Shown: one piece after another, positions 25,957-33,535 of the stretch | How positions within the stretch are numbered: position 1 is the first letter of the stretch | Layout: every line of letters begins with the position of its first letter | Assembly (NCBI RefSeq): GCF_020171625.1 | Contig: NZ_JAIUZY010000001.1 | Span: 620,001 to 684,000, forward strand | DNA: 64,000 nt | Direction of reading: 5' to 3' | From: Salipiger bermudensis | GTDB taxonomy: Bacteria > Pseudomonadota > Alphaproteobacteria > Rhodobacterales > Rhodobacteraceae | Notes under the pieces: model-generated | What the model was told of the DNA's origin: nothing | What the model saw: the letters and a program-made list of their open reading frames with translations, nothing else | Database searches by the model: none | Made by a program: the position numbers and the translations under genes

Positions 25957-28209
25957 TTAACTCCTCGGGCGACCCTTCAGGCCGAAAGAGCGGCTCATGG
26001 CGCCGTCAGCCCCGCCGCTTTCGATGAACTCTTCGAACTTGCGCTCCATCATCACCTCGATGTCGATGCCGCCAGATCTACGACGCGTCGTCGCTGTGGC
26101 TCCCGGCGGAGTCTTGATGTTCACTTGAATATCGGGACCGCCACCGCCGCCGATCTGATGGTTCGGCACCACGACCCCGGAGGAGGTCGGGACCATGATC
26201 TCCGGCCCTTTCTCGCCAACGAGATACGCGCTGTTGGCGTTCACCGGGCCACCCATGGCGCGCTTGCCGAAAAGCCCGCCGATCACGGTGCCGATGAAGC
26301 TGTCATCAACCCCCTCCGTCGAAAGCCCGAGCGCGTTCAAGATCGCCAACTGCGCCTGTACCTTGGCGAACTCGATGACGGCATTCTGCGCCCAATCGCT
26401 GATTGAGGTGCTGTTGTCGAAAAGCGCGTCCGTGAAGCCCGCGATGCCGTCCTGCATGGTTTGCAGCCGGTCGGTGCTGCCGTCGAGGTCGTCCATGGCC
26501 TTCCGGTGCGCCTCATCGACCATGACCAGCCCTTCGGCGTAGTCCGCCGCTGTGATCTTGCCAGCCTTCAGCGCGTCGTTGAGGATCTTCAAGTTGTCCG
26601 AGTATTCGGCGTTGGCGTCCTTCAGCGGGTCAAGGCTGCGCGTCAGGCGCTCGTAGGCGTCTGCGATCTGCTTTGCCTCGCGCTCGGCATCGCTGATGCC
26701 TCCACGGCCTCCACGGCCCCCTGGGCGGCCCGTGCGGCCCTTGCGCGGTGGCTTCCATCCCTCTGCCTGCGGCGGAAGGAGACCCTCGGGGCCTTGGATG
26801 CTCACGTCGTGGAGGTCGAGACCGCCGCCGGCTGGCATCTTCGTCACCGGAAGGGGCAGGCCCTCCAATGGCTTGGCGTCCAAGTATGCCTGCCACGCTG
26901 CTGCCGAGTTCGCCATGTTGTCTGCGAGGCGAGCGGCCTCGTCTGCTGCGCCGGCTAGCGTCACAGCCATTTCGGACGCGGCCAAGCCATTGGCAGCATC
27001 CCACGCCCGCATGATCTCGTCCGCGAGCTCGCCGGCAATACCCTTGGAGGCGAGTGTTTCGTCGTAAGCGTCCCTCTCCGCAAGCAGGCGCGCGTGTGCA
27101 GCCTCGGCACTGTCCTCTCCGAATATTGCGATGGTCTTGCGAAGATCTGCGTCCTGTTGAAGGCCCGCAATGATCGCGTCACCCTCTTCCCGGATCAGGC
27201 GGTTGGCGTCGGCGGTTGCTTCGGCGGCAGCGCCCATCAATTCCAAGCGCTGGATGTTCTCGTTCAACTGCCGCCAGAACGCCTTCTGCTCGCCGGTCAT
27301 CTCCTGCGAGATGTCAACTTGCGACCGGAAGACATCTCGCACTTGCAGCGCCATTTCGTACATGCCCTCCATGTCGGTTGCGGTGTTCATGCCCCGCACC
27401 AGATCCATGAAGGCCCGAACCTCTGCCCGGTTCTCTTTCCAGATCCCGACATGGCCTTGAAGGACCGTCTCGATATTCAGCAAGTCACCGACCACACCAA
27501 TATCGGTCCCCATCATCGCCTTGCGCCAGATGCTCGCCTCGGTATTTGCGTCCGCGAGGTCTTGCGACAGGTTCTTGATGGCGTCGAACGCCTCGATCCG
27601 GGACATTTCCAGAAGGATTTGAGCCGTCTCAGATGTGGTCATGAGCGACTTCTCAAGCCCCTTGAACACATCCCCGGCGGCGGTCTCGCGCAGGGCCGCA
27701 AGGTAGCCTTCGAGAGCCTCGATATCCTTCGCCAGGTCGTCCGCAGACCGCCTCGCCCCTGCGGCGTTCATCGCCCACTGACCAAGTGCAGCGCCGCCCG
27801 CAATGATGCCGACGGTTGCTAGCGACACGGGGTTGATCATAGCCGCAAAGCCCGCGCCGACGGCGCGCAGCGCGCCCACACCGCCGCCCATCTGGTTCAA
27901 GACCTGCGAGACCTGCGCACCTTGCTGCAACGCAAGTTGGATGGGGCTTTGGCCGGCGGCCATCATGACCGCAATATCGTTCCACTGCGCCGCAAGGTTG
28001 GCCGTGTGCGCGGACGAGGATTGCACGGCCTTGTCGTAGTTTCGCAGGGGTGCAGAGAGGGAGTTGAAGGACTTCTTACTGCTACCACCGAGGCCGACCA
28101 CTTGCTTTTCCGTGGTCGCCGCCTGATCGCCGAGGCGATTGAGGTCTTGCGTTGCCTTGACAACCCCACGGCTGTCCGCAGCAATACCGAGACGTGCAAT
28201 ATCTGTCAT
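25957..28209 (-). CDS. Tail length tape measure protein
   Basis: 750 residues. Helical throughout, with membrane-active segments near 120-165 (VGALRAVGAGFAAMINPVS, VGIIAGGAALGQ) and a C-terminal GKRAMGGPVNANSAYLVGEK motif typical of tape measures. The length, at about 1.5 angstrom per residue, suggests a tail near 110 nm. It follows the G/GT chaperone genes as expected. Confidence 0.9.
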   Translation of the reverse strand: MTDIARLGIAADSRGVVKATQDLNRLGDQAATTEKQVVGLGGSSKKSFNSLSAPLRNYDKAVQSSSAHTANLAAQWNDIAVMMAAGQSPIQLALQQGAQVSQVLNQMGGGVGALRAVGAGFAAMINPVSLATVGIIAGGAALGQWAMNAAGARRSADDLAKDIEALEGYLAALRETAAGDVFKGLEKSLMTTSETAQILLEMSRIEAFDAIKNLSQDLADANTEASIWRKAMMGTDIGVVGDLLNIETVLQGHVGIWKENRAEVRAFMDLVRGMNTATDMEGMYEMALQVRDVFRSQVDISQEMTGEQKAFWRQLNENIQRLELMGAAAEATADANRLIREEGDAIIAGLQQDADLRKTIAIFGEDSAEAAHARLLAERDAYDETLASKGIAGELADEIMRAWDAANGLAASEMAVTLAGAADEAARLADNMANSAAAWQAYLDAKPLEGLPLPVTKMPAGGGLDLHDVSIQGPEGLLPPQAEGWKPPRKGRTGRPGGRGGRGGISDAEREAKQIADAYERLTRSLDPLKDANAEYSDNLKILNDALKAGKITAADYAEGLVMVDEAHRKAMDDLDGSTDRLQTMQDGIAGFTDALFDNSTSISDWAQNAVIEFAKVQAQLAILNALGLSTEGVDDSFIGTVIGGLFGKRAMGGPVNANSAYLVGEKGPEIMVPTSSGVVVPNHQIGGGGGPDIQVNIKTPPGATATTRRRSGGIDIEVMMERKFEEFIESGGADGAMSRSFGLKGRPRS

Positions 28210-28229
28210 TCTAACCTCGGAACCTGTTC

Positions 28230-28535
28230 ATGCTTCTCTTGAAGATTTCATACGCCATTGCGTTTTTGGCGTCGGCGCTCAGCGTCATTTTTGCGGTGGA
28301 TGAGGGGGAGCCGATCTTCTTCAGCGCCGCCATTGCGGCATTCATCGCCGGTTCGGTGATTGCTGGTCTTGACCGGATCATCACGCTTCTGACCCCAACC
28401 AAGGAGACGGTGGACGCAGCGCCCGTAGAGCCGCCCTCGCAGCCCACCCCAGCGCCGGTGTCTCGCGCGCCCGCTCCCGATGCCGATGACTTGGATAAGA
28501 GGATAGCCGCCGCGAAATCTCGACAGACCGCTTAG
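28230..28535 (+). CDS. Small membrane protein on the opposite strand (possible moron)
   Basis: 101 residues with two hydrophobic helices (KISYAIAFLASALSVIFAV and FSAAIAAFIAGSVIAGL) and a Pro/Ala-rich acidic tail. It is inserted against the operon direction between tape measure and chaperone genes. No strong ribosome-binding site. The hydrophobic pattern is better than that of any competing minus-strand frame. A superinfection exclusion role is conceivable but not shown. Confidence 0.5.
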   Translation: MLLLKISYAIAFLASALSVIFAVDEGEPIFFSAAIAAFIAGSVIAGLDRIITLLTPTKETVDAAPVEPPSQPTPAPVSRAPAPDADDLDKRIAAAKSRQTA

Positions 28536-28537
28536 CG

Positions 28538-28888
28538 TCAAGCCTCGGCCTGTGACATCGGGTGCATCGCAAACGGGTCTTCCCCGAAGCTCGTACCCTC
28601 AAGGTAAGACGCCGACATGTCCCGGATCAGGTTCCGCTCAGTCTCGTCCGCCCACGGCGCTGCGAGGGCAATTTCGGAGTATGGGACCGGTGATAGCCCC
28701 ATACCGCTGGAATGCGCCGGTCCTACCCGCATGAAGAGCGCGAGATAGTCAGACGCGGCGGGGTCAACCGCGGGCAACCTGCCTTTCCCGCCGCTCTTCT
28801 GCATCCGGTTACGTTCCCATCCCTTGGGTTTCGAGTGCAGGTAGCCGAGGCACCGCGCCCAGAGGGTCAGCTGTCCTCGGCACTCGAG
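28538..28888 (-). CDS. Tail chaperone T extension, made by -1 frameshift from gene G
   Basis: Frame -1 is open from the slippery heptamer to a stop at 28538. It reads LECRGQLTLWARCLGYLHSK and continues into PKGWERNRMQKSGGKGRLP. Only the last 88 residues follow an ATG (28804), which lacks a ribosome-binding site. The fused product gpGT would be about 239 residues. In lambda the analogous protein binds the tape measure and recruits tail tube protein. Confidence 0.8.
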   Translation of the reverse strand, partial: LECRGQLTLWARCLGYLHSKPKGWERNRMQKSGGKGRLPAVDPAASDYLALFMRVGPAHSSGMGLSPVPYSEIALAAPWADETERNLIRDMSASYLEGTSFGEDPFAMHPMSQAEA

Positions 28889-29253
28889 AAAAAAGAGGCC
28901 CGGTCTCCCGCGAAGGCTTCGATCTGCTCGATGATCCAGATGAAGCCGGGCTTCGCCATCAGAGCGCTCAGCTTCTCGACGGTGCTGGTTTCGCCCGATC
29001 CGCCGCGAAGGCCGGTGAGCGCAGTCTGGGCACGAACGAGAGGAAGGCGTTCGAGGATCGCGACAGCCGCCTCCCTGTCTTTGGCACGGCTGGCGCGGCG
29101 GCGAAGATCCCGCTCGGCGGTCTCCACTTCCTCGCTGTCGTAGCCAAGCACAGTCGGGAAAACGCCGATCCCTTCCCCGGTGCCCGGGTGCTTGAGTTCG
29201 AATTCGGCGCCCTCAGAGACAGCGGCGCGGAGGTCAAGTTTCGTCAGGTCCAT
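28867..29253 (-). CDS. Tail assembly chaperone G
   Basis: 128 residues starting MDLTKLDLRAAVSEGAEFEL. It contains the GVFPTVLGYDSEEVE and RDLRRRA segments typical of siphovirus G-type chaperones. The start at 29253 lies 10 bp after the tail tube stop. It carries the frameshift site near its end. Confidence 0.8.
   Translation of the reverse strand: MDLTKLDLRAAVSEGAEFELKHPGTGEGIGVFPTVLGYDSEEVETAERDLRRRASRAKDREAAVAILERLPLVRAQTALTGLRGGSGETSTVEKLSALMAKPGFIWIIEQIEAFAGDRASFFSSAEDS
28888..28894 (-). other. Programmed -1 ribosomal frameshift site
   Basis: Minus strand T-TTT-TTC, a canonical X-XXY-YYZ heptamer read in frame 0 as TCT-TTT-TTC. It lies seven codons before the G stop. Slipping back one base enters the frame of the downstream ORF without any stop, exactly the lambda G/GT arrangement. 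Confidence 0.85.
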
Positions 29254-29263
29254 GGTCTGCTCC

Positions 29264-29740
29264 TTACGCCGGCTCGGTTGCTTCGACAGCGGGCACGTTC
29301 TGGCGGAAACCCACGGCAAAGCCGCGATAGCTGGTGGTGTTGCCCTGGTTGCGCTGGTGGCTGTGCGCGATGCCCTGCGAGTAGGCCACCGGGTCGCCGG
29401 TCGTGAGCTCGTTGTCCGTGCCGGTGCCGTAGCCGATCTTGACGGCGATCTTGCCGGGGTAGCTCTGCGCTGCGGCGATGATGGCAGCCTGCCCGGCATC
29501 GTTCGGCACGTCGCGGAACTGCGCTTGGCTGTCCATCCCGGTGCCTGCGCCTTTGACAGCGGTGGTGAAGCCCGTGGTTAGGTCGGGAACGTCGATCATC
29601 GCGTCCGTCTTGCCGAGTTGCGGCTCTTGGATCAGGCCGTTGACCTGCATCCACGTAAGAGCCTCGTAGCCTGCCGCGTCGTTGGTCTCGGGCAGCGTGG
29701 TACTGATGAACAGCGTTGCGCCGATATGGGATTCGGTCAT
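29264..29740 (-). CDS. Major tail tube protein
   Basis: 158 residues starting MTESHIGATLFISTTLPETN, with WMQVNGLIQEPQLGKTDAMI and a C-terminal NTTSYRGFAVGFRQNVP. This fits the siphovirus tail tube fold. An AAGGAGAAAGACC ribosome-binding site lies before the ATG. Position directly upstream of the chaperones supports it. Confidence 0.85.
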   Translation of the reverse strand: MTESHIGATLFISTTLPETNDAAGYEALTWMQVNGLIQEPQLGKTDAMIDVPDLTTGFTTAVKGAGTGMDSQAQFRDVPNDAGQAAIIAAAQSYPGKIAVKIGYGTGTDNELTTGDPVAYSQGIAHSHQRNQGNTTSYRGFAVGFRQNVPAVEATEPA

Positions 29741-29757
29741 GGTCTTTCTCCTTGGGG

Positions 29758-30147
29758 TCAGAAGACGAAGGTGGCCCGGATGATGACCGGGATTGAGATA
29801 ACGCCGTCGGAGACCGGCAGCGGGGGGCGCACGTCGGGAGCGCGGTCGATCTTCACGCCGTCGAACTTCGCGCCCGGCGGGAAGCGGGCCACGAGAGCGC
29901 CGACAAGCTGGTCGCTCTCGATGAAATACTGTCCTTCCGGCCAAGCCTTGGTCTCTACGCGGACGACGATCTCAGGGAAGGCGCGGGTCTTTCCGGTCAG
30001 GTCCGCCGGGGTCTGCGCACCGCCTGCGGCTTGGATCACGTAGCGCGGCAAGCCCTTTCCGGGGCCGTTGGGCAGCGTGACGTTGGGCGGGTCGGTCATC
30101 GTGACCACCCGACGGATGAGGGCCGCGTGGCCCGTTGTGACGCTCAT
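29758..30147 (-). CDS. Tail terminator protein (DUF4128/lambda U-like)
   Basis: 129 residues starting MSVTTGHAALIRRVVTMTDP. A beta-rich core has PEIVVRVETKAWPEGQYF. The gene order HK97-gp10 / this / tail tube is that of lambda Z-U-V, so it should cap the tail tube. It starts 2 bp after the gp10-like stop; the ATG at 30147 is used for this reason. Confidence 0.75.
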   Translation of the reverse strand: MSVTTGHAALIRRVVTMTDPPNVTLPNGPGKGLPRYVIQAAGGAQTPADLTGKTRAFPEIVVRVETKAWPEGQYFIESDQLVGALVARFPPGAKFDGVKIDRAPDVRPPLPVSDGVISIPVIIRATFVF

Positions 30148-30149
30148 GA

Positions 30150-30596
30150 TCAGTCCTCGAAGAGCTTGGCGTTCATCTGAACGATGGTGTCCCACTGCTG
30201 AATAGCCGTGGTGACCCATAGACGCCCCGGAACCTGCGCCCCTGAGGTCGTCGTGAAGCCGTAGTGCAGAGGTCTTGCGTGGGCGGCTGTGAAGTAGATT
30301 TCCGCTACGCCGCCGAGTTCCAGCCCGGCCAAGGATGCCACGAAATCAGGCGGCGCCTTGTTTGCGCCCTGCCCCGTGATCGTGCCATCGACCGAAACCT
30401 CAACGCTGTTAATCAGTTCGCCACTGAGGACGGGAACGTAGCCGACCTGAAATGTCCCGCCGGTATCTTGGACGCTCGCCTGCCTGCGGGCCATCAGCTC
30501 CGAGATATCCTCGACAGAGCCTTTGAAGATGAACTCGGCGTCATGCTTGGTTTTCTCGGTCCAGTTCCGGATCTGTGCGGCGAACGTCTGTGTCAT
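30150..30596 (-). CDS. HK97 gp10-like tail completion protein
   Basis: 148 residues. An N-terminal helix is followed by GYVPVLSGELINSVEVSVDG and YFTAAHARPLHYGFTTTSG, which resemble the LR-SG / HARYVEYGT pattern of gp10/lambda Z-like proteins. It completes the head-facing end of the tail. Confidence 0.8.
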   Translation of the reverse strand: MTQTFAAQIRNWTEKTKHDAEFIFKGSVEDISELMARRQASVQDTGGTFQVGYVPVLSGELINSVEVSVDGTITGQGANKAPPDFVASLAGLELGGVAEIYFTAAHARPLHYGFTTTSGAQVPGRLWVTTAIQQWDTIVQMNAKLFED

Positions 30597-30664
30597 GGCT
30601 CACTCCACGCGGAAGGGACGGCTCCCGGAGGAACCGCCCTTTTCTTCTACTGACCTGTCAAACT

Positions 30665-31414
30665 TCAGGCTTCGCGCGCGACCCCGGGCATCAATCTCGC
30701 CAACCGGCTCAAGCCCTTCGCAGTCACGCGCACCTGCTCAGTGATCTTCTCAGAGCCGTCCGCTCGCAGGACGGTCGTGCTCTTGTGCTCAAGATAGCCC
30801 GTGTTGGTTTTGGACTGGTAGCCCAGCCACGCGTTGCCGCCGGGGCGCTTGTAGATCCAGCCGTTGGTGCTCAGCCAAGTGAACAGGTCTTTCGGCCTCA
30901 CCCCGAGGTTCTTTGCCGCCTCGGTTACATTCAGCGATCCGTCAGCCTTCGTCAGGCGCTCGTCCGCCTCAACGTCCTCGCGCATGTCCTCGATCTGCGC
31001 TGCCTGTGCGCTCAGGGTCTGCTGAGCCTCGATCAGCGCCGCCGACATGAGTTGCGGGCCGGTGAGCATGGCTGGCGCGGGCTGTGCTGCCTCAAGTTCC
31101 TGCCAGCGATCCACAAGCTGCGCCGTGAACTCCGGCGACATCTGCGCAACCACAATGTAGGTGTCACGCTTTTCCAGCCGGCAGACAGATGTGGTGCGCT
31201 TGCGGCCCATCGCATCCGTATCTTGTTCGTCCCCCATTGGGGGTTGGACGATCACCCCGCGTGCGACCAGCCGCTCAATGGATTGCTTCACCTTGTCGTG
31301 GCGGCTTTCCAGAAGCTCCGCGATTTCGCGGCTGCTCATGGTCAGCGCCTGTGCCGCGCCGAAGATTTCCGGGACGCCGGCGGAGGTCGGGTTCACGTTC
31401 GGTTGCTCCATCAC
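30665..31414 (-). CDS. Rha-family / KilAC antirepressor
   Basis: 249 residues. The N-terminal Rha-type DNA-binding domain includes LTMSSREIAELLESRHDKVK and RDTYIVVAQMSPEFTAQLVD. A central coiled coil is followed by a C-terminal KilAC/ANT domain (LNVTEAAKNLGVRPKDLFTW, then GWIYKRPGGNAWLGYQ). Such proteins block phage repressors or change gene expression. It overlaps the Tat-signal gene by 4 bases and lies downstream of the Arc-like repressor gene, which suggests a P22 immI-like control unit. Confidence 0.88.
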   Translation of the reverse strand: MMEQPNVNPTSAGVPEIFGAAQALTMSSREIAELLESRHDKVKQSIERLVARGVIVQPPMGDEQDTDAMGRKRTTSVCRLEKRDTYIVVAQMSPEFTAQLVDRWQELEAAQPAPAMLTGPQLMSAALIEAQQTLSAQAAQIEDMREDVEADERLTKADGSLNVTEAAKNLGVRPKDLFTWLSTNGWIYKRPGGNAWLGYQSKTNTGYLEHKSTTVLRADGSEKITEQVRVTAKGLSRLARLMPGVAREA

Positions 31415-31803
31415 ACGAGCCTCCCCTTGAGCGCTTCGACCGCAAGCTCAAGCGCCTCGCGGTGGCCGTATTGGAAGTCTGCGCCCGTGCTATCCGCGAG
31501 CATCCATTCCAACTGCGCCAGCGCGCCGTCCGCGCTGCGGGCCTCGGTCGAGGTGATCTTGCGTTCGAGCGCGTCAGCCTCATTCCAGAGGATCTGCCCG
31601 TGCTCGGTCTCTTCGCCGGTCGCGTCGTGGCCCTCGTCCATCCAGCGCGATTTGAGTTCGGACCACTGGTTCAGCCAGTCTCGGATGGGATCGGGGTGCG
31701 GTGTTTCGGTGATCGGCATCTGGTAAGCCAGCGCCGGGGTTGCGGTTGCCGCAAGCGCGGCGGATGCGGACTTGAAAAAGCCGCGGCGATCAAGCATATT
31801 CAT
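31411..31803 (-). CDS. Small Tat-signal protein encoded in the prophage
   Basis: 130 residues. The N-terminus DRRGFFKSASAALAATATPA is a perfect twin-arginine signal (RRGFFK) with an Ala-x-Ala cleavage site. The mature part is about 105 residues, acidic and helical (WLNQWSELKSRWMDEG). A Tat signal is rare for a phage virion gene, so this product likely acts in the lysogen or infected cell envelope. It is co-transcribed with the antirepressor. No family recognised; superinfection exclusion is one possibility. Confidence 0.7.
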   Translation of the reverse strand: MNMLDRRGFFKSASAALAATATPALAYQMPITETPHPDPIRDWLNQWSELKSRWMDEGHDATGEETEHGQILWNEADALERKITSTEARSADGALAQLEWMLADSTGADFQYGHREALELAVEALKGRLV

Positions 31804-31838
31804 GCCTAGATCCTTTCCGTAGTGGGTTAGGTTTCATC

Positions 31839-31872
31839 AAAGGCCGTTGGGATGCCAGTCCCAGCGGCCTTT
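31839..31872 (-). terminator. Long hairpin after the Arc-like gene
   Basis: Near-perfect stem of AAAGGCCG-x-TGGGA with TCCCA-x-CGGCCTTT, overlapping the stop of the Arc-like gene. It has short T runs on both sides. It probably separates the Arc-like transcript from the Tat/antirepressor genes, or attenuates between them. Confidence 0.6.
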
Positions 31873-32023
31873 ACTTTTGTGCGACAATTTCTTGCGCCGT
31901 CATCTTCTCCCGCAGTGCCAGAACAACCTCTTGAGACTGCGACCGAAGGTTATTTTTAGCCTGTTCCGCCAGCCACGCTTTGACGTCAGCCGGAAGGTTT
32001 AGCTTGAACTGTTTTTTCTCCAT
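31871..32023 (-). CDS. Arc-like ribbon-helix-helix repressor
   Basis: 50 residues starting MEKKQFKLNLPADVKAWLAE. The N-terminal strand KKQFKLNLP and helices with SQSQEVVLALREKM match the Arc/Mnt fold. The ATG at 32023 follows GGATGGAGAG. It is divergent from a second Arc-like gene, with shared operator repeats between them. Confidence 0.8.
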   Translation of the reverse strand: MEKKQFKLNLPADVKAWLAEQAKNNLRSQSQEVVLALREKMTAQEIVAQK

Positions 32024-32036
32024 CTCTCCATCCACT

Positions 32037-32109
32037 GTACATATTATGTCCAATAGGTACATTTATTGTCCGCATTGCGTCAAGGACAAAATAGGGACAT
32101 TTACTGTGC
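32037..32109. promoter_or_regulatory. Operator array between divergent Arc-like genes
   Basis: Three related 15-mers in the same direction: GTACATATTATGTCC (32037), GTACATTTATTGTCC (32057) and GGACATTTACTGTGC (32095). Starts are 20 and 38 bp apart, about two and four helical turns. An inverted relative GGACAAAAT is at 32084. The array runs into both start regions, as expected for cooperative ribbon-helix-helix binding. Confidence 0.65.
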
Positions 32110-32787
32110 ATGGCACACGATGAGCGCGTTCAGTACAAATTCATGATCCCCGCCTCTCTTAAGAAGCGGATCGAAGATGCTGCACATGACAACCGCCGTA
32201 GTCTCTCGGCCGAGATCGTGACCGCACTAGAAGAGAAATACCCAGCGCCATTCGAACCAGATGAAGACCTGATGCTAGCATGCGCTGCTGCGATCACATT
32301 CGCACCAGAACGCGTAGGCGAGCAATTTCGAGACGACTACAAAGACCTCACGAGATATATGCAAGAGGTTCATAGGATCGATGACCCTGAACGCTTCATC
32401 GCGTCTTACATGCATGACCTCGTGGCCTTCAGGGAAATGTCATTAGAGCGGCTTTTTGAGTGGTTACAAAAGGTCTTCCGGCCTTGGGCAGCTGCCAGAC
32501 GCGCGCAACCCGAAGAGTTTCGATCCCCTTCCATCGGTCGGAAACCTCGGATTGTCGGCAATCCGGACTCCAACCATGTGATCCCCTGCCCGGCTGAACC
32601 TACTACTGAGGAACTTCAATCAGCCCGCAGGCTTCTTCGCGCTCACCCAGACCGCGAACTCGCACGGGAATTCCATTCTAAGCTAGCCAAAGCCATCGCC
32701 GAAAATCGCCCAAAAGCGGAGATCGTCGCGCAGATCCACGAGTGGCTTGGCGATGAAGATCCCGATCAGGAGTATGAGCCAGCCTAA
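32110..32787 (+). CDS. Arc-like DNA-binding protein with long C-terminal extension
   Basis: 225 residues. Residues 1-48 are a ribbon-helix-helix domain (VQYKFMIPASLKKRIEDAAH, then NRRSLSAEIVTALEEKY). The rest is a helical extension with no family I recognise. It is the rightward partner of the divergent Arc-like pair. It may be the Mnt-like arm of the secondary immunity switch. Confidence 0.75.
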   Translation: MAHDERVQYKFMIPASLKKRIEDAAHDNRRSLSAEIVTALEEKYPAPFEPDEDLMLACAAAITFAPERVGEQFRDDYKDLTRYMQEVHRIDDPERFIASYMHDLVAFREMSLERLFEWLQKVFRPWAAARRAQPEEFRSPSIGRKPRIVGNPDSNHVIPCPAEPTTEELQSARRLLRAHPDRELAREFHSKLAKAIAENRPKAEIVAQIHEWLGDEDPDQEYEPA

Positions 32788-32881
32788 GCGGCAACCCGCC
32801 ACCACCTGCCCTAACACGACCGGACCCGTCCGAAGTCCTCACCCGCCATACCGCACTGACCTGCGTAATGCCTTAAGCAGT

Positions 32882-32939
32882 TGTGAAACAAGTTTCACAT
32901 TTACCTTGAAACACACTCTTGCTAGCGTATATTGCTAGC
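32882..32939. promoter_or_regulatory. Two palindromes upstream of hicA
   Basis: TGTGAAAC-AA-GTTTCACA (32882-32899) and GCTAGC-N7-GCTAGC (32921-32939) are both perfect inverted repeats. The second ends at the base before the hicA ATG. They are likely HicB operators for autoregulation. Confidence 0.65.
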
Positions 32940-33194
32940 ATGAACCGAAAGCAGCAACGTACCCTCGCCAAGGTGTTCACCGATCCGGTTTCCGGCACGA
33001 TTAACTGGGCAGACATCGAAAGCCTACTAATCGCAGCTGGCGCGGAAGCCATCGAGGGTAACGGGTCGCGTGTTCGGTTCGTGAAGGATGGGGTCGTTGG
33101 CAGTTTCCACCGTCCGCATCCAGAGAAAGAGGCAAAGCGCTACCAAGTCAGAGATGCGCGGAACTTCCTTTCGCAGATTGGAGTGGAACCATGA
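32940..33194 (+). CDS. hicA: HicA-type mRNA interferase toxin
   Basis: 84 residues. The dsRBD-like HicA fold shows as INWADIESLLIAAGAEAIEG followed by GSRVRFVKDGVVGSFHRPHP and a final QVRDARNFLSQIGV helix. The catalytic His is expected in the beta strand at SFHRPHP. The ATG at 32940 follows the GCTAGC palindrome. It overlaps hicB by 4 bases, in toxin-first order as usual for hicAB. Confidence 0.88.
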   Translation: MNRKQQRTLAKVFTDPVSGTINWADIESLLIAAGAEAIEGNGSRVRFVKDGVVGSFHRPHPEKEAKRYQVRDARNFLSQIGVEP

Positions 33195-33535
33195 AGAACG
33201 TGATGAATTACAAAGGCTACAGTGCTCGTGTCGACTACGACGATGACGACGGCATTCTTGTTGGTCGCATCGCGGGCATTCAGGATGTGGTCGGCTTCCA
33301 CGGCGACAGCGTTGAAGAACTTAAGGAAGCGTTTCACGAGGCGGTCGACGATTATCTCGCAACCTGCGAAGCCGTCGGCAAAGACCCTCAGAAGCCCTTC
33401 TCCGGGAAGGTTATGTTTCGAGTTGCACCCGAGGTGCATCGCAAAGCAGCTCTCGCAGCTGAGCTTTCTGGTAAGAGCCTGAACCAGTGGGCCGAAGAAG
33501 TGCTTTCGCACGCAACCGAAGGCTGCGCAGCCTAA
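33191..33535 (+). CDS. hicB: HicB-type antitoxin
   Basis: 114 residues. The partial RNase H-like N-terminal domain (YKGYSARVDYDDDDGILVGR, then VGFHGDSVEELKEAFHEAVD) is followed by a C-terminal HTH/RHH-type domain (HRKAALAAELSGKSLNQWAE). It neutralises HicA and binds the operator. The pair sits rightward between the connector and Arc-like genes and may stabilise the prophage. Confidence 0.9.
   Translation: MKNVMNYKGYSARVDYDDDDGILVGRIAGIQDVVGFHGDSVEELKEAFHEAVDDYLATCEAVGKDPQKPFSGKVMFRVAPEVHRKAALAAELSGKSLNQWAEEVLSHATEGCAA

Noticed and set aside
30612-30650. Hairpin with TTTT between gp10-like and antirepressor genes
   Set aside because: The T run is on the plus strand while both flanking genes run minus, so a terminator call is not supported.
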